Assembly: GCF_034676725.1 (NCBI RefSeq)
Contig: NZ_JAUCBR010000004.1
Coordinates: forward strand, 2,556,001 to 2,620,000
From: Denitromonas sp.
GTDB lineage: Bacteria; Pseudomonadota; Gammaproteobacteria; Burkholderiales; Rhodocyclaceae
DNA length: 64,000 nucleotides
Reading direction: 5' to 3'
Both the position numbers and the translations under genes were made by a program. Below, piece by piece: positions 38,048 through 45,929 of the stretch. Each line of letters opens with the position of its first letter. Within the stretch, counting starts at the first letter, position 1. The notes under the pieces were generated by a model. That model searched no databases. It had not been told where the DNA came from and worked only from the letters and a program-made list of their open reading frames with translations.

Positions 38048-38563
38048 TCAGCCGGGGGGTGTGTCGGTCGACGCGAGGCTGCGGCGAATGGTGTCGATCA
38101 GGCGGGTCGTCGAGCGCTCGTGTTCGAAGGCGATGGCGTGCACCTGCCCGCCCCAGCCGGTGACCTCGGCCGCCCCGACGATGGTCTCGACCGGCCAGTC
38201 GCCGCCTTTGGCGAGGATGTCGGGCCGACAGGCCAGGATGGTGTTCAGCGGCGTGTCTTCATCGAACCAGGTCACCAGGTCGACGCTACCGAGCGCGGCC
38301 ATGACGGCAAGCCGGTCGGCCAGCGGATTGATCGGGCGGTCGCTGCCCTTGCCGAGCCGGCGCACCGAGGCGTCGGTGTTGAGCGCCACCACCAGCGAGG
38401 CGCCCAGCGCGCGGGCGCGGGCCAGGCAGGTGACGTGGCCACGGTGAAGGATGTCGAAGCAGCCATTGGTAAACACCAGCGGCCGCGGTAACTGCGCGAC
38501 ACGCGCGGCGAGGGCATCGGGCGGGCACAGCTTGTCTTCGAACACAGGGGCGGGCAGGGGCAT
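38048..38563 (-). CDS. rfaE2: D-glycero-beta-D-manno-heptose 1-phosphate adenylyltransferase
   Basis: Nucleotidyltransferase that activates heptose for LPS core synthesis. The 171-residue protein corresponds to the C-terminal domain of HldE and contains VFTNGCFDILHRGHVTCL (HxGH motif), LGKGSDRPINPLADRLAVM, and DILAKGGDW. ATG 38563 gives the usual length; a longer frame from 38602 lacks support. A stand-alone enzyme of this type is common in betaproteobacteria, with the kinase encoded elsewhere. The C-terminal residues after about 160 are less conserved. Confidence 0.93.
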   Translation of the reverse strand: MPLPAPVFEDKLCPPDALAARVAQLPRPLVFTNGCFDILHRGHVTCLARARALGASLVVALNTDASVRRLGKGSDRPINPLADRLAVMAALGSVDLVTWFDEDTPLNTILACRPDILAKGGDWPVETIVGAAEVTGWGGQVHAIAFEHERSTTRLIDTIRRSLASTDTPPG

Positions 38564-38670
38564 GGCGGTAGCGCGAAGTGAGGAATGCGCAGGATAGCGC
38601 ACCGCGTCGTCGGGCAGGGGGCGAGTGCGGGTGGCGGCGACTCAGTTCCGTAGTTGTCATGGACAAATGT

Positions 38671-38699
38671 TTGACTAAATCGAAATCGAGGCATATATT
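38671..38699 (+). promoter_or_regulatory. Near-consensus sigma-70 promoter of the lipid/redox operon
   Basis: TTGACT (38671-38676), a 17-bp spacer and TATATT (38694-38699) make the strongest vegetative promoter I see in the window. The region is AT-rich relative to its flanks. GGACAAAT occurs just upstream (38661-38668) and again just before the ATG (38723-38730), which could mark a regulator site or be chance. Confidence 0.75.
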
Positions 38700-38731
38700 T
38701 GAGCTGTAGCCTAAATTGTATAGGACAAATC

Positions 38732-38896
38732 ATGAACGCATTTGGCCTCAACTGGTGGGTGATGTGTATCGGCGCCGCCGCGCTGCTCAATTTTGTGCTG
38801 GTGGCGCACGCGGCTGAGCCGGTGGCGCAGGCGCAGGCCGACGCGGGGCAAACGGCCCGGATCGAACGGCTGGTGCTGTTGCACCGCGGGTGGTGA
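38732..38896 (+). CDS. Small membrane or exported protein, first gene of the operon
   Basis: A 54-residue product: a hydrophobic stretch (WWVMCIGAAALLNFVLVAHA, residues about 8-27) that could be a signal peptide or anchor, then a polar tail ending in IERLVLLHRGW. GGACAAATC precedes the ATG at 38732. I recognise no family. It ends one base before the glutathione peroxidase gene, so the two are probably translationally linked. Confidence 0.65.
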   Translation: MNAFGLNWWVMCIGAAALLNFVLVAHAAEPVAQAQADAGQTARIERLVLLHRGW

Positions 38897-38897
38897 G

Positions 38898-39482
38898 ATG
38901 CGCCACGCCTGCCTCAGCCTGTTCGCAGCCGCGTCGTTGATGGCGCCGCTGGCGGCGCTGGCCGACCGGACGTGTCCGGCATTGCTCGACCATCCGTTTA
39001 GCGCCCTGCTCGGCACCAAGGCCGATCACCTGTGCGACTTCGCCGGCCAGGTGGTGCTGGTGGTCAACACCGCCAGCGAGTGCGCCTACACCCCGCAATA
39101 TGAAGGGCTCGACGCCCTGCACCGCCGGTATGCCGACCAGGGGTTGGCGGTGGTCGGTTTTCCGTCCAACGACTTTGGCGGGCAGGAGCCGGGCAGCGGG
39201 CCGGCCATTGCCGAGTTCTGCCAGACGACCTATGGCGTCGGCTTCCCGCTGCACCAGAAGACCCGCGTGACCGGCGCGCAGGCGCATCCGCTGTACCGCA
39301 TGCTGGCCGAGCGCGCCGGACACGCGCCGGGCTGGAACTTCCACAAATACCTGATTGGACGCGACGGACGCTCGGTGATGTCTTTCGACAGCCGGGTGCG
39401 TCCGGACGACCCCGTGCTGATCTCCGCGATCGAGCGGCTGCTGGCCGAAGGCGGCGCCGCGGCAACCCGTGCCCGATACTGA
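38898..39482 (+). CDS. Exported glutathione peroxidase family protein
   Basis: A 194-residue peroxidase of the GPx/thioredoxin fold. The catalytic Cys is in VVNTASECAYTPQYEGLDAL (residue 62; Cys where animal enzymes have Sec), with GFPSNDFGGQEPG and the WNFHKYLI motif supplying the Gln and Trp of the active site. A hydrophobic leader (LSLFAAASLMAPLAALA) predicts export to the periplasm. Bacterial family members usually use thioredoxin rather than glutathione. Being at the head of a lipid-modification operon, it may reduce lipid peroxides. Starts at ATG 38898 with GGTGAG upstream. Confidence 0.9.
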   Translation: MRHACLSLFAAASLMAPLAALADRTCPALLDHPFSALLGTKADHLCDFAGQVVLVVNTASECAYTPQYEGLDALHRRYADQGLAVVGFPSNDFGGQEPGSGPAIAEFCQTTYGVGFPLHQKTRVTGAQAHPLYRMLAERAGHAPGWNFHKYLIGRDGRSVMSFDSRVRPDDPVLISAIERLLAEGGAAATRARY

Positions 39483-39492
39483 GGACCCCGCC

Positions 39493-40824
39493 ATGGACAT
39501 GACCGAATCCCAACGTTTCGCCCCTCCGCCAGGACAGCGCATCGCCGTCATCGGTGGCGGTATCTCGGGCCTGGCCACCGCCTGGCTGCTGCGCAACACC
39601 CACCGAGTGACGCTGTTCGAAGCGGCAGACTATGTCGGCGGCCACACGAACACCGTCGAGGTCGCCCTCGACGGCCAGCGGGCGCCCGTCGACACCGGCT
39701 TTCTGGTGTTCAACCGGCAGACCTATCCCAACCTGTGCGCGCTGTTCGAGCGACTGGGCGTGGCATCGGTCGCTTCGGAGATGTCGTTCTCGGTGAGCCT
39801 GCAGCGCCCGGACCTGGAATGGTCGGGCACCTCGCTCGCCGCGCTGTTTGGCCAGCCGCGCAACGCGCTGCGCCCGGCCTTCTGGCGCATGGTGGTCGAC
39901 ATCATGCGCTTTAACCGCGAGGCGACGGCGCTGGTCGCCGACCACCAGAGCGACCACGGCTCGCTTGGCGACTATCTCGATGCGCACGGCTACAGCGACA
40001 GCTTCCGGCACTGGTACCTGCTGCCCATGGCGGCGGCGATCTGGTCGTGCCCGACGCGCACCATGCTCGGCTACCCGGTGCGTACCTTTGCGCAGTTCTG
40101 CCTCAACCACGGGCTGCTGCAGATCAACGACCGGCCGCAATGGCTCACCGTGCGCGGGGGCGGCAAGCAGTATGTGGCGCGCATGCTCGCTGATCTCGAT
40201 GACGTGCGTATCGCGACGCCGGTGCGCCGGCTGATCCGCGCCGCGGGCGGCGTGCGCATTCATACCGATATCGGCAGCGAGGACTTCGACGGCGTGGTGC
40301 TGGCCTGCCACAGCGATCAGGCGCTGGATCTGCTCGGCGCTCGCGCCTCGCGGGCGGAGACCGCCATTCTCGGCGCGATGCGCTACCAGCCCAACGTGGC
40401 CTGGCTGCATACCGACGCGCGGCTGCTGCCGCGCCGCAAGGCGGTGTGGTCGGCCTGGAACTACGCAGCCGGCGTGGCCGAGGCCGGGCACACGCCGGTG
40501 GCCGTGTCCTACCTCATCAACAAGCTGCAGCCGCTGCCGTTCCGGCAGCCGGTGGTGGTCTCGCTCAATCCCTTTGATGCACCACGCGACGCGCATGTGA
40601 TCCGGCGCATCGAATACGCCCATCCGGTGTTCGACCAGCTGGCCGTCGAGGCGCAGGGCTGGTTGCCCGCGCTGCAGGGCCAGCAGCGCACCTGGTTTGC
40701 CGGTGCCTGGCAGGGCTACGGCTTCCACGAAGACGGCCTGCGATCGGCCATGGACGTAGCGACCCGACTCGGCGCGACCATCCCGTGGGGCAGCGTGGCA
40801 CAGCCGGCGCTGGCCGCGGCGTGA
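39493..40824 (+). CDS. FAD-dependent flavin amine-oxidase-like oxidoreductase
   Basis: A 443-residue flavoprotein with the dinucleotide motif IAVIGGGISGLATAWLL near residue 19, the GGHTNTVE segment, and DTGFLVFNRQTYPNL, typical of the amine-oxidase-like proteins encoded beside CFA-synthase-like enzymes. The C-terminal FAD region is WFAGAWQGYGFHEDGLRSAMDVA. In Rhodobacter sphaeroides related proteins act in furan fatty acid formation. I choose ATG 39493 (GAGG upstream) over GTG 39469 inside the previous gene. The DUF1365 gene that often follows this type of gene is absent. Confidence 0.88.
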   Translation: MDMTESQRFAPPPGQRIAVIGGGISGLATAWLLRNTHRVTLFEAADYVGGHTNTVEVALDGQRAPVDTGFLVFNRQTYPNLCALFERLGVASVASEMSFSVSLQRPDLEWSGTSLAALFGQPRNALRPAFWRMVVDIMRFNREATALVADHQSDHGSLGDYLDAHGYSDSFRHWYLLPMAAAIWSCPTRTMLGYPVRTFAQFCLNHGLLQINDRPQWLTVRGGGKQYVARMLADLDDVRIATPVRRLIRAAGGVRIHTDIGSEDFDGVVLACHSDQALDLLGARASRAETAILGAMRYQPNVAWLHTDARLLPRRKAVWSAWNYAAGVAEAGHTPVAVSYLINKLQPLPFRQPVVVSLNPFDAPRDAHVIRRIEYAHPVFDQLAVEAQGWLPALQGQQRTWFAGAWQGYGFHEDGLRSAMDVATRLGATIPWGSVAQPALAAA

Positions 40825-40857
40825 GGCCGGGCGCCTTCCCGTACAGGAGAACTCATC

Positions 40858-42093
40858 ATGACAATCAATGAACAGACGCTGGATGTCGGCCTTCGCCAAT
40901 CCGCCCGACGCCTGCCCCGGCATGTGCGCGCGGTGTTGCAGGTGCTCGAAGGCCTCCACGGCGGCGCCGTGGTGATGCGCCTGCCCGGTCAGGCACCGAT
41001 CACGCTTGGCCAAGGCGAGGTGGTGGCGCATTGGGCGGTCGAGGATCTGGCCATGTTCGACCGCCTGGTGGCCACCGGCGACATCGGTCTGGGCGAGAGC
41101 TGGATGGATGGCCAGTGGCACACCGAGGACCTGGCCGCGCTGCTGAGCCTGCTCGCACGCAACCGCGCCAACCTCGGCCGCCGCATCCATGGCCGGGCGC
41201 TGTCGCTGATCGTGCCGCGACTGTGGCACCGCATGCGGGCCAACACGCGCCGTGGCGCACGCCGGAACATCGCCGCCCATTACGATCTGGGCAACGACTT
41301 CTACCGCCTCTGGCTCGACCCGACCATGACCTACTCGTCGGCCTGCTTCGCGCACGCGGACGAACCGCTCGAGTCGGCGCAGACGCGCAAGTACCGCTAT
41401 CTGCTCGAGGCCCTGGGTGCCATGCCGGGCCAGGAGATCCTCGAGGTCGGCTGCGGCTGGGGTGGCTTTGCCGAGGTGGCGGTGCGCGAGTACGGCTGCC
41501 GGGTCCGGGCGCTGACCCTGTCGCCCAGCCAGCTCGCCTTCGCCCGTGCGCGTGCCGAAGCCGGCGGCTGGGCCGACCGGGTGGACTTTGAACTCTGCGA
41601 CTACCGCGACGCGACCGGGCAATACGACCATATCGTGTCGATCGAGATGATCGAGGCGGTGGGCGAGGCCTTCTGGCCCACCTATTACCAGCAGCTGTCG
41701 CGCTGCCTGGCGCCGGGCGGCAAGATCATGCTGCAGGCCATCACCATTGATGAGGCCTTGTTTCCGGCCTATCGCCGCGGCACGGATTTCATCCAGCGCT
41801 ACATCTTCCCGGGCGGCATGCTGCCGACGCCGACGCGCATTGGCGAGGACGCGGCGCGGGCCGGTCTGCAGGTGGTCGAGCAGCGCGCCTTTGGCCTGGA
41901 CTATGCACGCACGCTGCAACGCTGGGCGCATGCGTTCTCCAGCCAGCGGGCGGCGGTGCAGGCGATCGGTTTCGATGCGCGCTTCATCCGCATGTGGCAG
42001 TTCTACCTGGCGTACTGCGAAGCCGGCTTCCGGGCGGGCGATATCGATGTGCACCATGTCGGGCTGGCCCACGTGCCGGCAGCGGGGCAATGA
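40858..42093 (+). CDS. Cyclopropane-fatty-acyl-phospholipid synthase family methyltransferase
   Basis: A 411-residue SAM-dependent lipid methyltransferase. It has the family N-terminal domain, the RRNIAAHYDLGNDFYRLWLD motif, TYSSACF, SAM motif LEVGCGWGGFAEVAVREYG near residue 198, VSIEMIEAVGEAFWPTY (acidic/bicarbonate-site region) and FIQRYIFPGGMLPT. Possible reactions are cyclopropanation or methyl addition to phospholipid double bonds. GGAGAA precedes the ATG, 33 bp after the oxidoreductase. The stop overlaps the next gene (ATGA). Confidence 0.93.
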   Translation: MTINEQTLDVGLRQSARRLPRHVRAVLQVLEGLHGGAVVMRLPGQAPITLGQGEVVAHWAVEDLAMFDRLVATGDIGLGESWMDGQWHTEDLAALLSLLARNRANLGRRIHGRALSLIVPRLWHRMRANTRRGARRNIAAHYDLGNDFYRLWLDPTMTYSSACFAHADEPLESAQTRKYRYLLEALGAMPGQEILEVGCGWGGFAEVAVREYGCRVRALTLSPSQLAFARARAEAGGWADRVDFELCDYRDATGQYDHIVSIEMIEAVGEAFWPTYYQQLSRCLAPGGKIMLQAITIDEALFPAYRRGTDFIQRYIFPGGMLPTPTRIGEDAARAGLQVVEQRAFGLDYARTLQRWAHAFSSQRAAVQAIGFDARFIRMWQFYLAYCEAGFRAGDIDVHHVGLAHVPAAGQ

Positions 42094-42599
42094 AACGCCT
42101 CGCCACCGTGGCGCTGGGGCTGATGCTCGGCCTCGTCGCGCTCGGCGCGCGCGCCCAGGTGCCGCTGCCGCCGGCGGTGGCCGGGACGGCCGCGTGGCAG
42201 CTGGTTGGCACCGGCCAGATGCGCTGGTTCGCCTTCCGGCTCTATGACGCCTCGCTGTGGCAGGCGCCGGGCGCGCAGGCGCTGGCGATCCGCTATGCGC
42301 GCGCGCTGTCGTCCGACACGCTGACCGAGGCGAGCATCGACGAAATGGGCCGCCTCGGCGACCCCGACGCCGAGCGCTGGCGTGCGGCGCTGACACGGCA
42401 CTTTCCCGATGTGGTGGCCGACGATGTCATCGTCGCGGTGCGCCGCGAGGCCGCCGGGGTGCGCTTCTATCACCAGGGGCGGCCGACCGGCGTGATCGAC
42501 GATCCGGCCTTCGGCGCGCTGTTCTTCGGTATCTGGCTCGACGCGCGCACCCGCGCGCCCGAACTGCGCGCTGCGCTGCTCGGCGAGGCGGCGCAGTGA
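42090..42599 (+). CDS. Chalcone-isomerase-like exported protein
   Basis: A 169-residue protein with a signal peptide (LATVALGLMLGLVALGARA) and the domain pattern GTGQMRWFAFRLYDASLW ... ALAIRYARALSSDTLTEASIDEMGRLG ... FFGIWLD, as in chalcone-isomerase-like bacterial proteins. These are not known to act on flavonoids; they recur in operons with CFA-synthase-like and DUF3833 genes. It may bind or modify fatty acyl groups in the periplasm. The four-base overlaps with both neighbours indicate one transcript. Confidence 0.85.
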   Translation: MKRLATVALGLMLGLVALGARAQVPLPPAVAGTAAWQLVGTGQMRWFAFRLYDASLWQAPGAQALAIRYARALSSDTLTEASIDEMGRLGDPDAERWRAALTRHFPDVVADDVIVAVRREAAGVRFYHQGRPTGVIDDPAFGALFFGIWLDARTRAPELRAALLGEAAQ

Positions 42600-43840
42600 G
42601 TGGCGCGGGGCTCGCCCGCGGCCGGGTGCTGGCCTATGGGCTGCTGGGTTTCCCGCTCGCCTTCGCGGCGCTGCCGATCTATGTCCACGTGCCCAAGCTG
42701 TACGCCGACGCGCTCGGCATGCCGCTGGCGCTGGTCGGTGGCGTGCTGCTCGGCGCGCGAGTGCTCGATGCCGTGGCCGACCCGCTGATCGGCTGGGTCA
42801 GTGACCGCTTCGCCAGTCGGCGCCGGGTGATTGCCGTCGGGCTGGTGCCGCTGGCCGTCGGGGTGATCGCCTTGTTGCGCCCGCCGGCGGAGGCCGGAGC
42901 CCTGTGGTTGCTGCTGGCACTGACCCTGGCCTACGCCGGCTACTCGGTGGCCAACATCAACTACCAGGCCTGGGGCGCGCGGATGGCGCCAACCCCGCGT
43001 GACCGCACTCGGGTGGTGGCCTCGCGGGAGGGCTTCGGGTTGGCCGGCGTGGTCCTCGCGGCGGCCTTGCCGGCCTGGCTGGCCGGCGAGATGGCCACGG
43101 GGCTGGCGCAACTGGCGCTGGTGTTCGTGCCGGTGGTGCTGGTGGCCGCGGCGGTCACACTGCGCTTTGGTGGCGACGACGTGGCGATGCCTTCGCAGGT
43201 GAGCCCGCGATTGCTGGCCACGGTGTTGCGCCGGCCCGATTTCGGTCGCCTCCTGCTGGTGTTCGCCGTCGGCGGCATTGCCGCCGCGGTGCCGGCGACC
43301 ACGGTGCTGTTCTTCGTCGACGATGTGATCGGCGCCGAGGCGCAGGCGGGGCGCTTCCTCGCGCTGTATTTCGTGGCCGGTGGTGCCAGCCTGCCGTTGT
43401 GGGTGGCGCTGGCGCACCGCCTTGGCAAGGTGCGCGCCTGGCTCGCCGGCATGGCGGTGAGCATGGCGGCGTTTGCCTGGGCGGCCGGCCTGGGGGCGGG
43501 CGACACGCTGGCCTTCGGGCTGGTCTGCGTGGCCTCGGGCATGGCGCTGGGGGCCGACCTGACGCTGCCGCCGGCCATTCTGGCGGACCAGCTGGCCCAC
43601 GGCGCGGATGGCGACGGTGCCTGCTTTGGCTGGTGGAACTTCGTCACCAAGGCCAACCTGGCGCTGGCCGCCGGGGTGTCGCTGCCGCTGCTTGCGCTGC
43701 TCGGCTACGCGCCCGGCGCGCGCGAGCCGGCTGCCGTGGCGGCGCTGGCCATGGTCTATGCCGGCGTGCCGGTCGGCCTCAAGGCGCTCGCCGCGTTGCT
43801 GCTGTGGCGCTGGCGCAATCAACTGGGAGAGGGACGATGA
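42596..43840 (+). CDS. GPH/MFS-type membrane transporter
   Basis: A 414-residue polytopic protein with about 12 helices. Early segments VGGVLLGARVLDAVADPLIGWVSDRFASRRRV match the glycoside-pentoside-hexuronide:cation symporter subgroup of MFS. It starts at GTG 42596 overlapping the previous stop (GTGA). A member of this subgroup also accompanies the fatty-acid-modifying genes of Rhodobacter, so the cargo may be a lipid rather than a sugar; this is inference. Confidence 0.85.
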   Translation: MSGAGLARGRVLAYGLLGFPLAFAALPIYVHVPKLYADALGMPLALVGGVLLGARVLDAVADPLIGWVSDRFASRRRVIAVGLVPLAVGVIALLRPPAEAGALWLLLALTLAYAGYSVANINYQAWGARMAPTPRDRTRVVASREGFGLAGVVLAAALPAWLAGEMATGLAQLALVFVPVVLVAAAVTLRFGGDDVAMPSQVSPRLLATVLRRPDFGRLLLVFAVGGIAAAVPATTVLFFVDDVIGAEAQAGRFLALYFVAGGASLPLWVALAHRLGKVRAWLAGMAVSMAAFAWAAGLGAGDTLAFGLVCVASGMALGADLTLPPAILADQLAHGADGDGACFGWWNFVTKANLALAAGVSLPLLALLGYAPGAREPAAVAALAMVYAGVPVGLKALAALLLWRWRNQLGEGR

Positions 43841-44373
43841 GAGCGTGGTTGTGCGCACTGATGGGGGCGATCGGCTTGGGCGGATGCGCCGGAACGGAGG
43901 TGTCGCGCTATGCCGCGGCGACACCGCCGCTGGTGCTCGAATCGTATTTCAACGGCACGCTCGACGCCTGGGGGATGTTTCAGAATCGCGGCGGCGAGGT
44001 GGTCAAGCGCTTCCATGTGCTGATCGAGGCGTCGTGGGACGGGCCGGTCGGTACGCTCGACGAGCGCTTTACCTATGCCGACGGCACGACCCAGCGCCGG
44101 GTGTGGACGATCCGCGCCCACGGTGACGGGCGCTACACCGGCACGGCCGACGATGTGGTCGGGACGGCCGAGGGGCAGGCGCGCGGCAATGCCCTGCGCT
44201 GGCGGTATGTGCTGGCGCTGCCGGTCGATGGCAAGGTGTATGAGGTCGATTTTGACGACTGGATGTACCTGATCGACGAACGGGTGATGCTCAACCGCTC
44301 GGCCATGCGCAAGTTCGGCATCCATCTGGGCGAGGTGACGCTGAGCTTCATCAAGCGCGAGGCGGCGCCATGA
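43837..44373 (+). CDS. DUF3833 family lipoprotein
   Basis: A 178-residue protein with a lipobox (IGLGGC, acylated Cys about residue 17). The domain LESYFNGTLDAWGMFQNRGGEVVKRFHV and later VDFDDWMYLIDERVMLNRSAMRKFG is characteristic of DUF3833. Its function is unknown, but it is a recurrent partner of CFA-synthase-like operons. It probably sits in the outer or inner membrane leaflet facing the periplasm. Overlaps both neighbours as ATGA. Confidence 0.88.
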   Translation: MRAWLCALMGAIGLGGCAGTEVSRYAAATPPLVLESYFNGTLDAWGMFQNRGGEVVKRFHVLIEASWDGPVGTLDERFTYADGTTQRRVWTIRAHGDGRYTGTADDVVGTAEGQARGNALRWRYVLALPVDGKVYEVDFDDWMYLIDERVMLNRSAMRKFGIHLGEVTLSFIKREAAP

Positions 44374-45152
44374 GCCTCAACGCGCCGATTCGTCACTGGC
44401 GCGGCCAGCGGGTGTGGCTCATCGGGGCCTCCAGCGGCATTGGCGAGGCGCTGGCGCATGCCTTGTCGGCGCGCGGTGCCGTGCTGGCGCTGAGCGGCCG
44501 GCGCGCGGCGGCGCTCGACACCGTGGCCGAGGCGGTCGGCGGTGCCGAGGTGCTGCCGCTCGACATCACCGAGGCGGGGGCGGTGGCGGCGGCGTGGGCA
44601 ACGCTGTGCGAGCGCTGGGGGGCGTGCGATGTGGTGGTCTTCCTGGCCGGCGCCTACCGTCCGACGCCGGTGGCCGAGCTGGACGCCGAGGTGATCCGCC
44701 ATACCGTATCGGTCAACCTGTCGGCCACCCTGGCGGGTGTGGCGGCGGTGTTGCCGGCAATGCTGGCGCGCGGTCAGGGCCATGTGGCGATGGTGTCGAG
44801 CGTGGCCGGCTACAGCGGCCTGCCGCGCGCCGCCGTGTACGGCGCGACCAAGGCCGGACTCACAAATTTTGCCGAGAGCCTGTTCCTGGAGCTGCGCCCG
44901 CGGGGCATCGGGGTGCATGTGATCAACCCCGGCTTCGTGGCCACGCGCCTGACCGCGGGCAACGACTTCACCATGCCGGCGCTGATCACCCCGGCGGCGG
45001 CTGCCGAGGCGGTGGTCGATGGCCTGGCGCGGGGCGAGTTCGAGACGCACTTTCCGAAGCGCTTCTCGCGCGTGCTCAAGCTGCTGCGCCTGCTGCCCTA
45101 CGCGCTGTATTTTCCGCTGGTGCGCCGGCTGACCGGGGGAGGCAAGCCTTAA
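44370..45152 (+). CDS. Short-chain dehydrogenase/reductase
   Basis: A 260-residue classical SDR: nucleotide loop LIGASSGIGEALAHAL, the NAG-like segment FLAGAYRP, catalytic Ser (MVSSVAGYSG) and YxxxK (AVYGATKAG), then INPGFVATRL. The Arg after the first strand (SGRRAA) suggests NADP(H). The substrate is unknown; in this operon a hydroxy- or keto-lipid is plausible. Overlaps DUF3833 (ATGA) and the next start (TAATG). Confidence 0.92.
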   Translation: MSLNAPIRHWRGQRVWLIGASSGIGEALAHALSARGAVLALSGRRAAALDTVAEAVGGAEVLPLDITEAGAVAAAWATLCERWGACDVVVFLAGAYRPTPVAELDAEVIRHTVSVNLSATLAGVAAVLPAMLARGQGHVAMVSSVAGYSGLPRAAVYGATKAGLTNFAESLFLELRPRGIGVHVINPGFVATRLTAGNDFTMPALITPAAAAEAVVDGLARGEFETHFPKRFSRVLKLLRLLPYALYFPLVRRLTGGGKP

Positions 45153-45583
45153 TGATCACGCTCGATGCCCTGGTCCATTTCTACGAGACCCTGACGCCGG
45201 AGACCGTGGCGGACTTCGACACCTTCTATGCCGCGGATGCGCACTTTGTCGATCCGTTCAATGATGTGCGCGGGGTGGCGGCCATCCAAGCGATCTTCCG
45301 CCACATGTTCAGCCAGCTGGAGGCGCCGCGTTTCGCGGTGACCGAACGTTTCGTGCGCCGCACCCAGGTCGTGCTGATCTGGGATCTGCATTGCCGGCTG
45401 GCCGGTCAGCCGGTCACGATTACCGGGGCGAGTCATCTGCGGCTCGATGCCGCCGGTCGGGTGTGCATGCATCGCGACTTCTGGGATGCGGCGAGCGAAG
45501 TCTACGAAAAACTGCCGTTGATTGGCGGGTTGATGCGATGCGCAAGGCGTCGCCTCAGTGCGCCGCAAAGCACGCCGGAATAA
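45152..45583 (+). CDS. NTF2-like (SnoaL-type) protein
   Basis: A 143-residue protein of the nuclear-transport-factor-2-like cone fold: LVHFYETLTPETVADFDTFYAADAHFVDPFNDVRGVAAI, FAVTERFVRR, and HRDFWDAASEVYEKLPLIGGLMR. Such domains act as small isomerases, hydrolases or binding proteins. Members of this subgroup accompany the SDR and CFA-like genes in related operons. It is the last gene of the operon; no clear terminator follows. Confidence 0.85.
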   Translation: MITLDALVHFYETLTPETVADFDTFYAADAHFVDPFNDVRGVAAIQAIFRHMFSQLEAPRFAVTERFVRRTQVVLIWDLHCRLAGQPVTITGASHLRLDAAGRVCMHRDFWDAASEVYEKLPLIGGLMRCARRRLSAPQSTPE

Positions 45584-45694
45584 ACGCCCGGCATGTCCGG
45601 GGTCGGCGGGGCGGATGCCTCGCCCACGCTGAAGACGGCTCGCCGCCGCCGGGTCAGGATAGGTGCGCGCTAGCCGATATTGCAATGCAACACG

Positions 45695-45708
45695 TTGATC
45701 CATATCAA
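45695..45708 (+). promoter_or_regulatory. FNR/ANR-type binding site
   Basis: TTGATCCATATCAA matches the TTGAT-N4-ATCAA consensus exactly. It sits upstream of the caa3 oxidase operon and of the candidate promoter, centred about 51 bp before the predicted transcription start. This suggests oxygen-responsive control; whether it activates or represses is not clear from position. Confidence 0.75.
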
Positions 45709-45717
45709 AAATACGCT

Positions 45718-45746
45718 TGCGGCGTTTAAAACGGGTGTGGCACTAT
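45718..45746 (+). promoter_or_regulatory. Candidate cox operon promoter
   Basis: TTGCGG (45718-45723) and CACTAT (45741-45746) with 17-bp spacing. The match is moderate. The resulting leader to coxB would be about 175 bases. Confidence 0.4.
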
Positions 45747-45839
45747 GCCGCGCAGAGAGACCGTTTCCGCGAAAAACAAATCACACAGCGGATTTCGGGG
45801 GAGAGACCGCAACCGGCGCAACGCGGGTTTCGGATGGCC

Positions 45840-45917
45840 TGCGCCCCACAGAGACTTTGACGGCGCCGCTGTTGGCTGACCGGGAACGCTGTTTTTTGCG
45901 CCCCACATAGACTTGGA
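45840..45917 (+). repeat. Two direct repeats in the coxB leader
   Basis: A 21-bp unit at 45840-45860 recurs at 45897-45917 with two differences, sharing TGCGCCCCACA and AGACTT, at a 57-bp period. It lies in the untranslated leader just before coxB. Confidence 0.6.
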
Positions 45918-45929
45918 TGGGGGTTGCAC

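Larger units (their letters stand above)
45584..45929. other. Regulatory intergenic region ahead of the cox operon
   Basis: 346 bp with no convincing gene. It contains an FNR box (45695-45708), a candidate promoter (45718-45746), a long untranslated leader with two copies of a direct repeat (45840-45860, 45897-45917), and AGAGACCG at 45758-45765 recurring at 45803-45810. Confidence 0.6.

Noticed and set aside
45680..45910. 76-codon ORF in the cox leader
   Set aside because: Spans the candidate promoter and direct repeats, with no ribosome-binding site or recognisable features.
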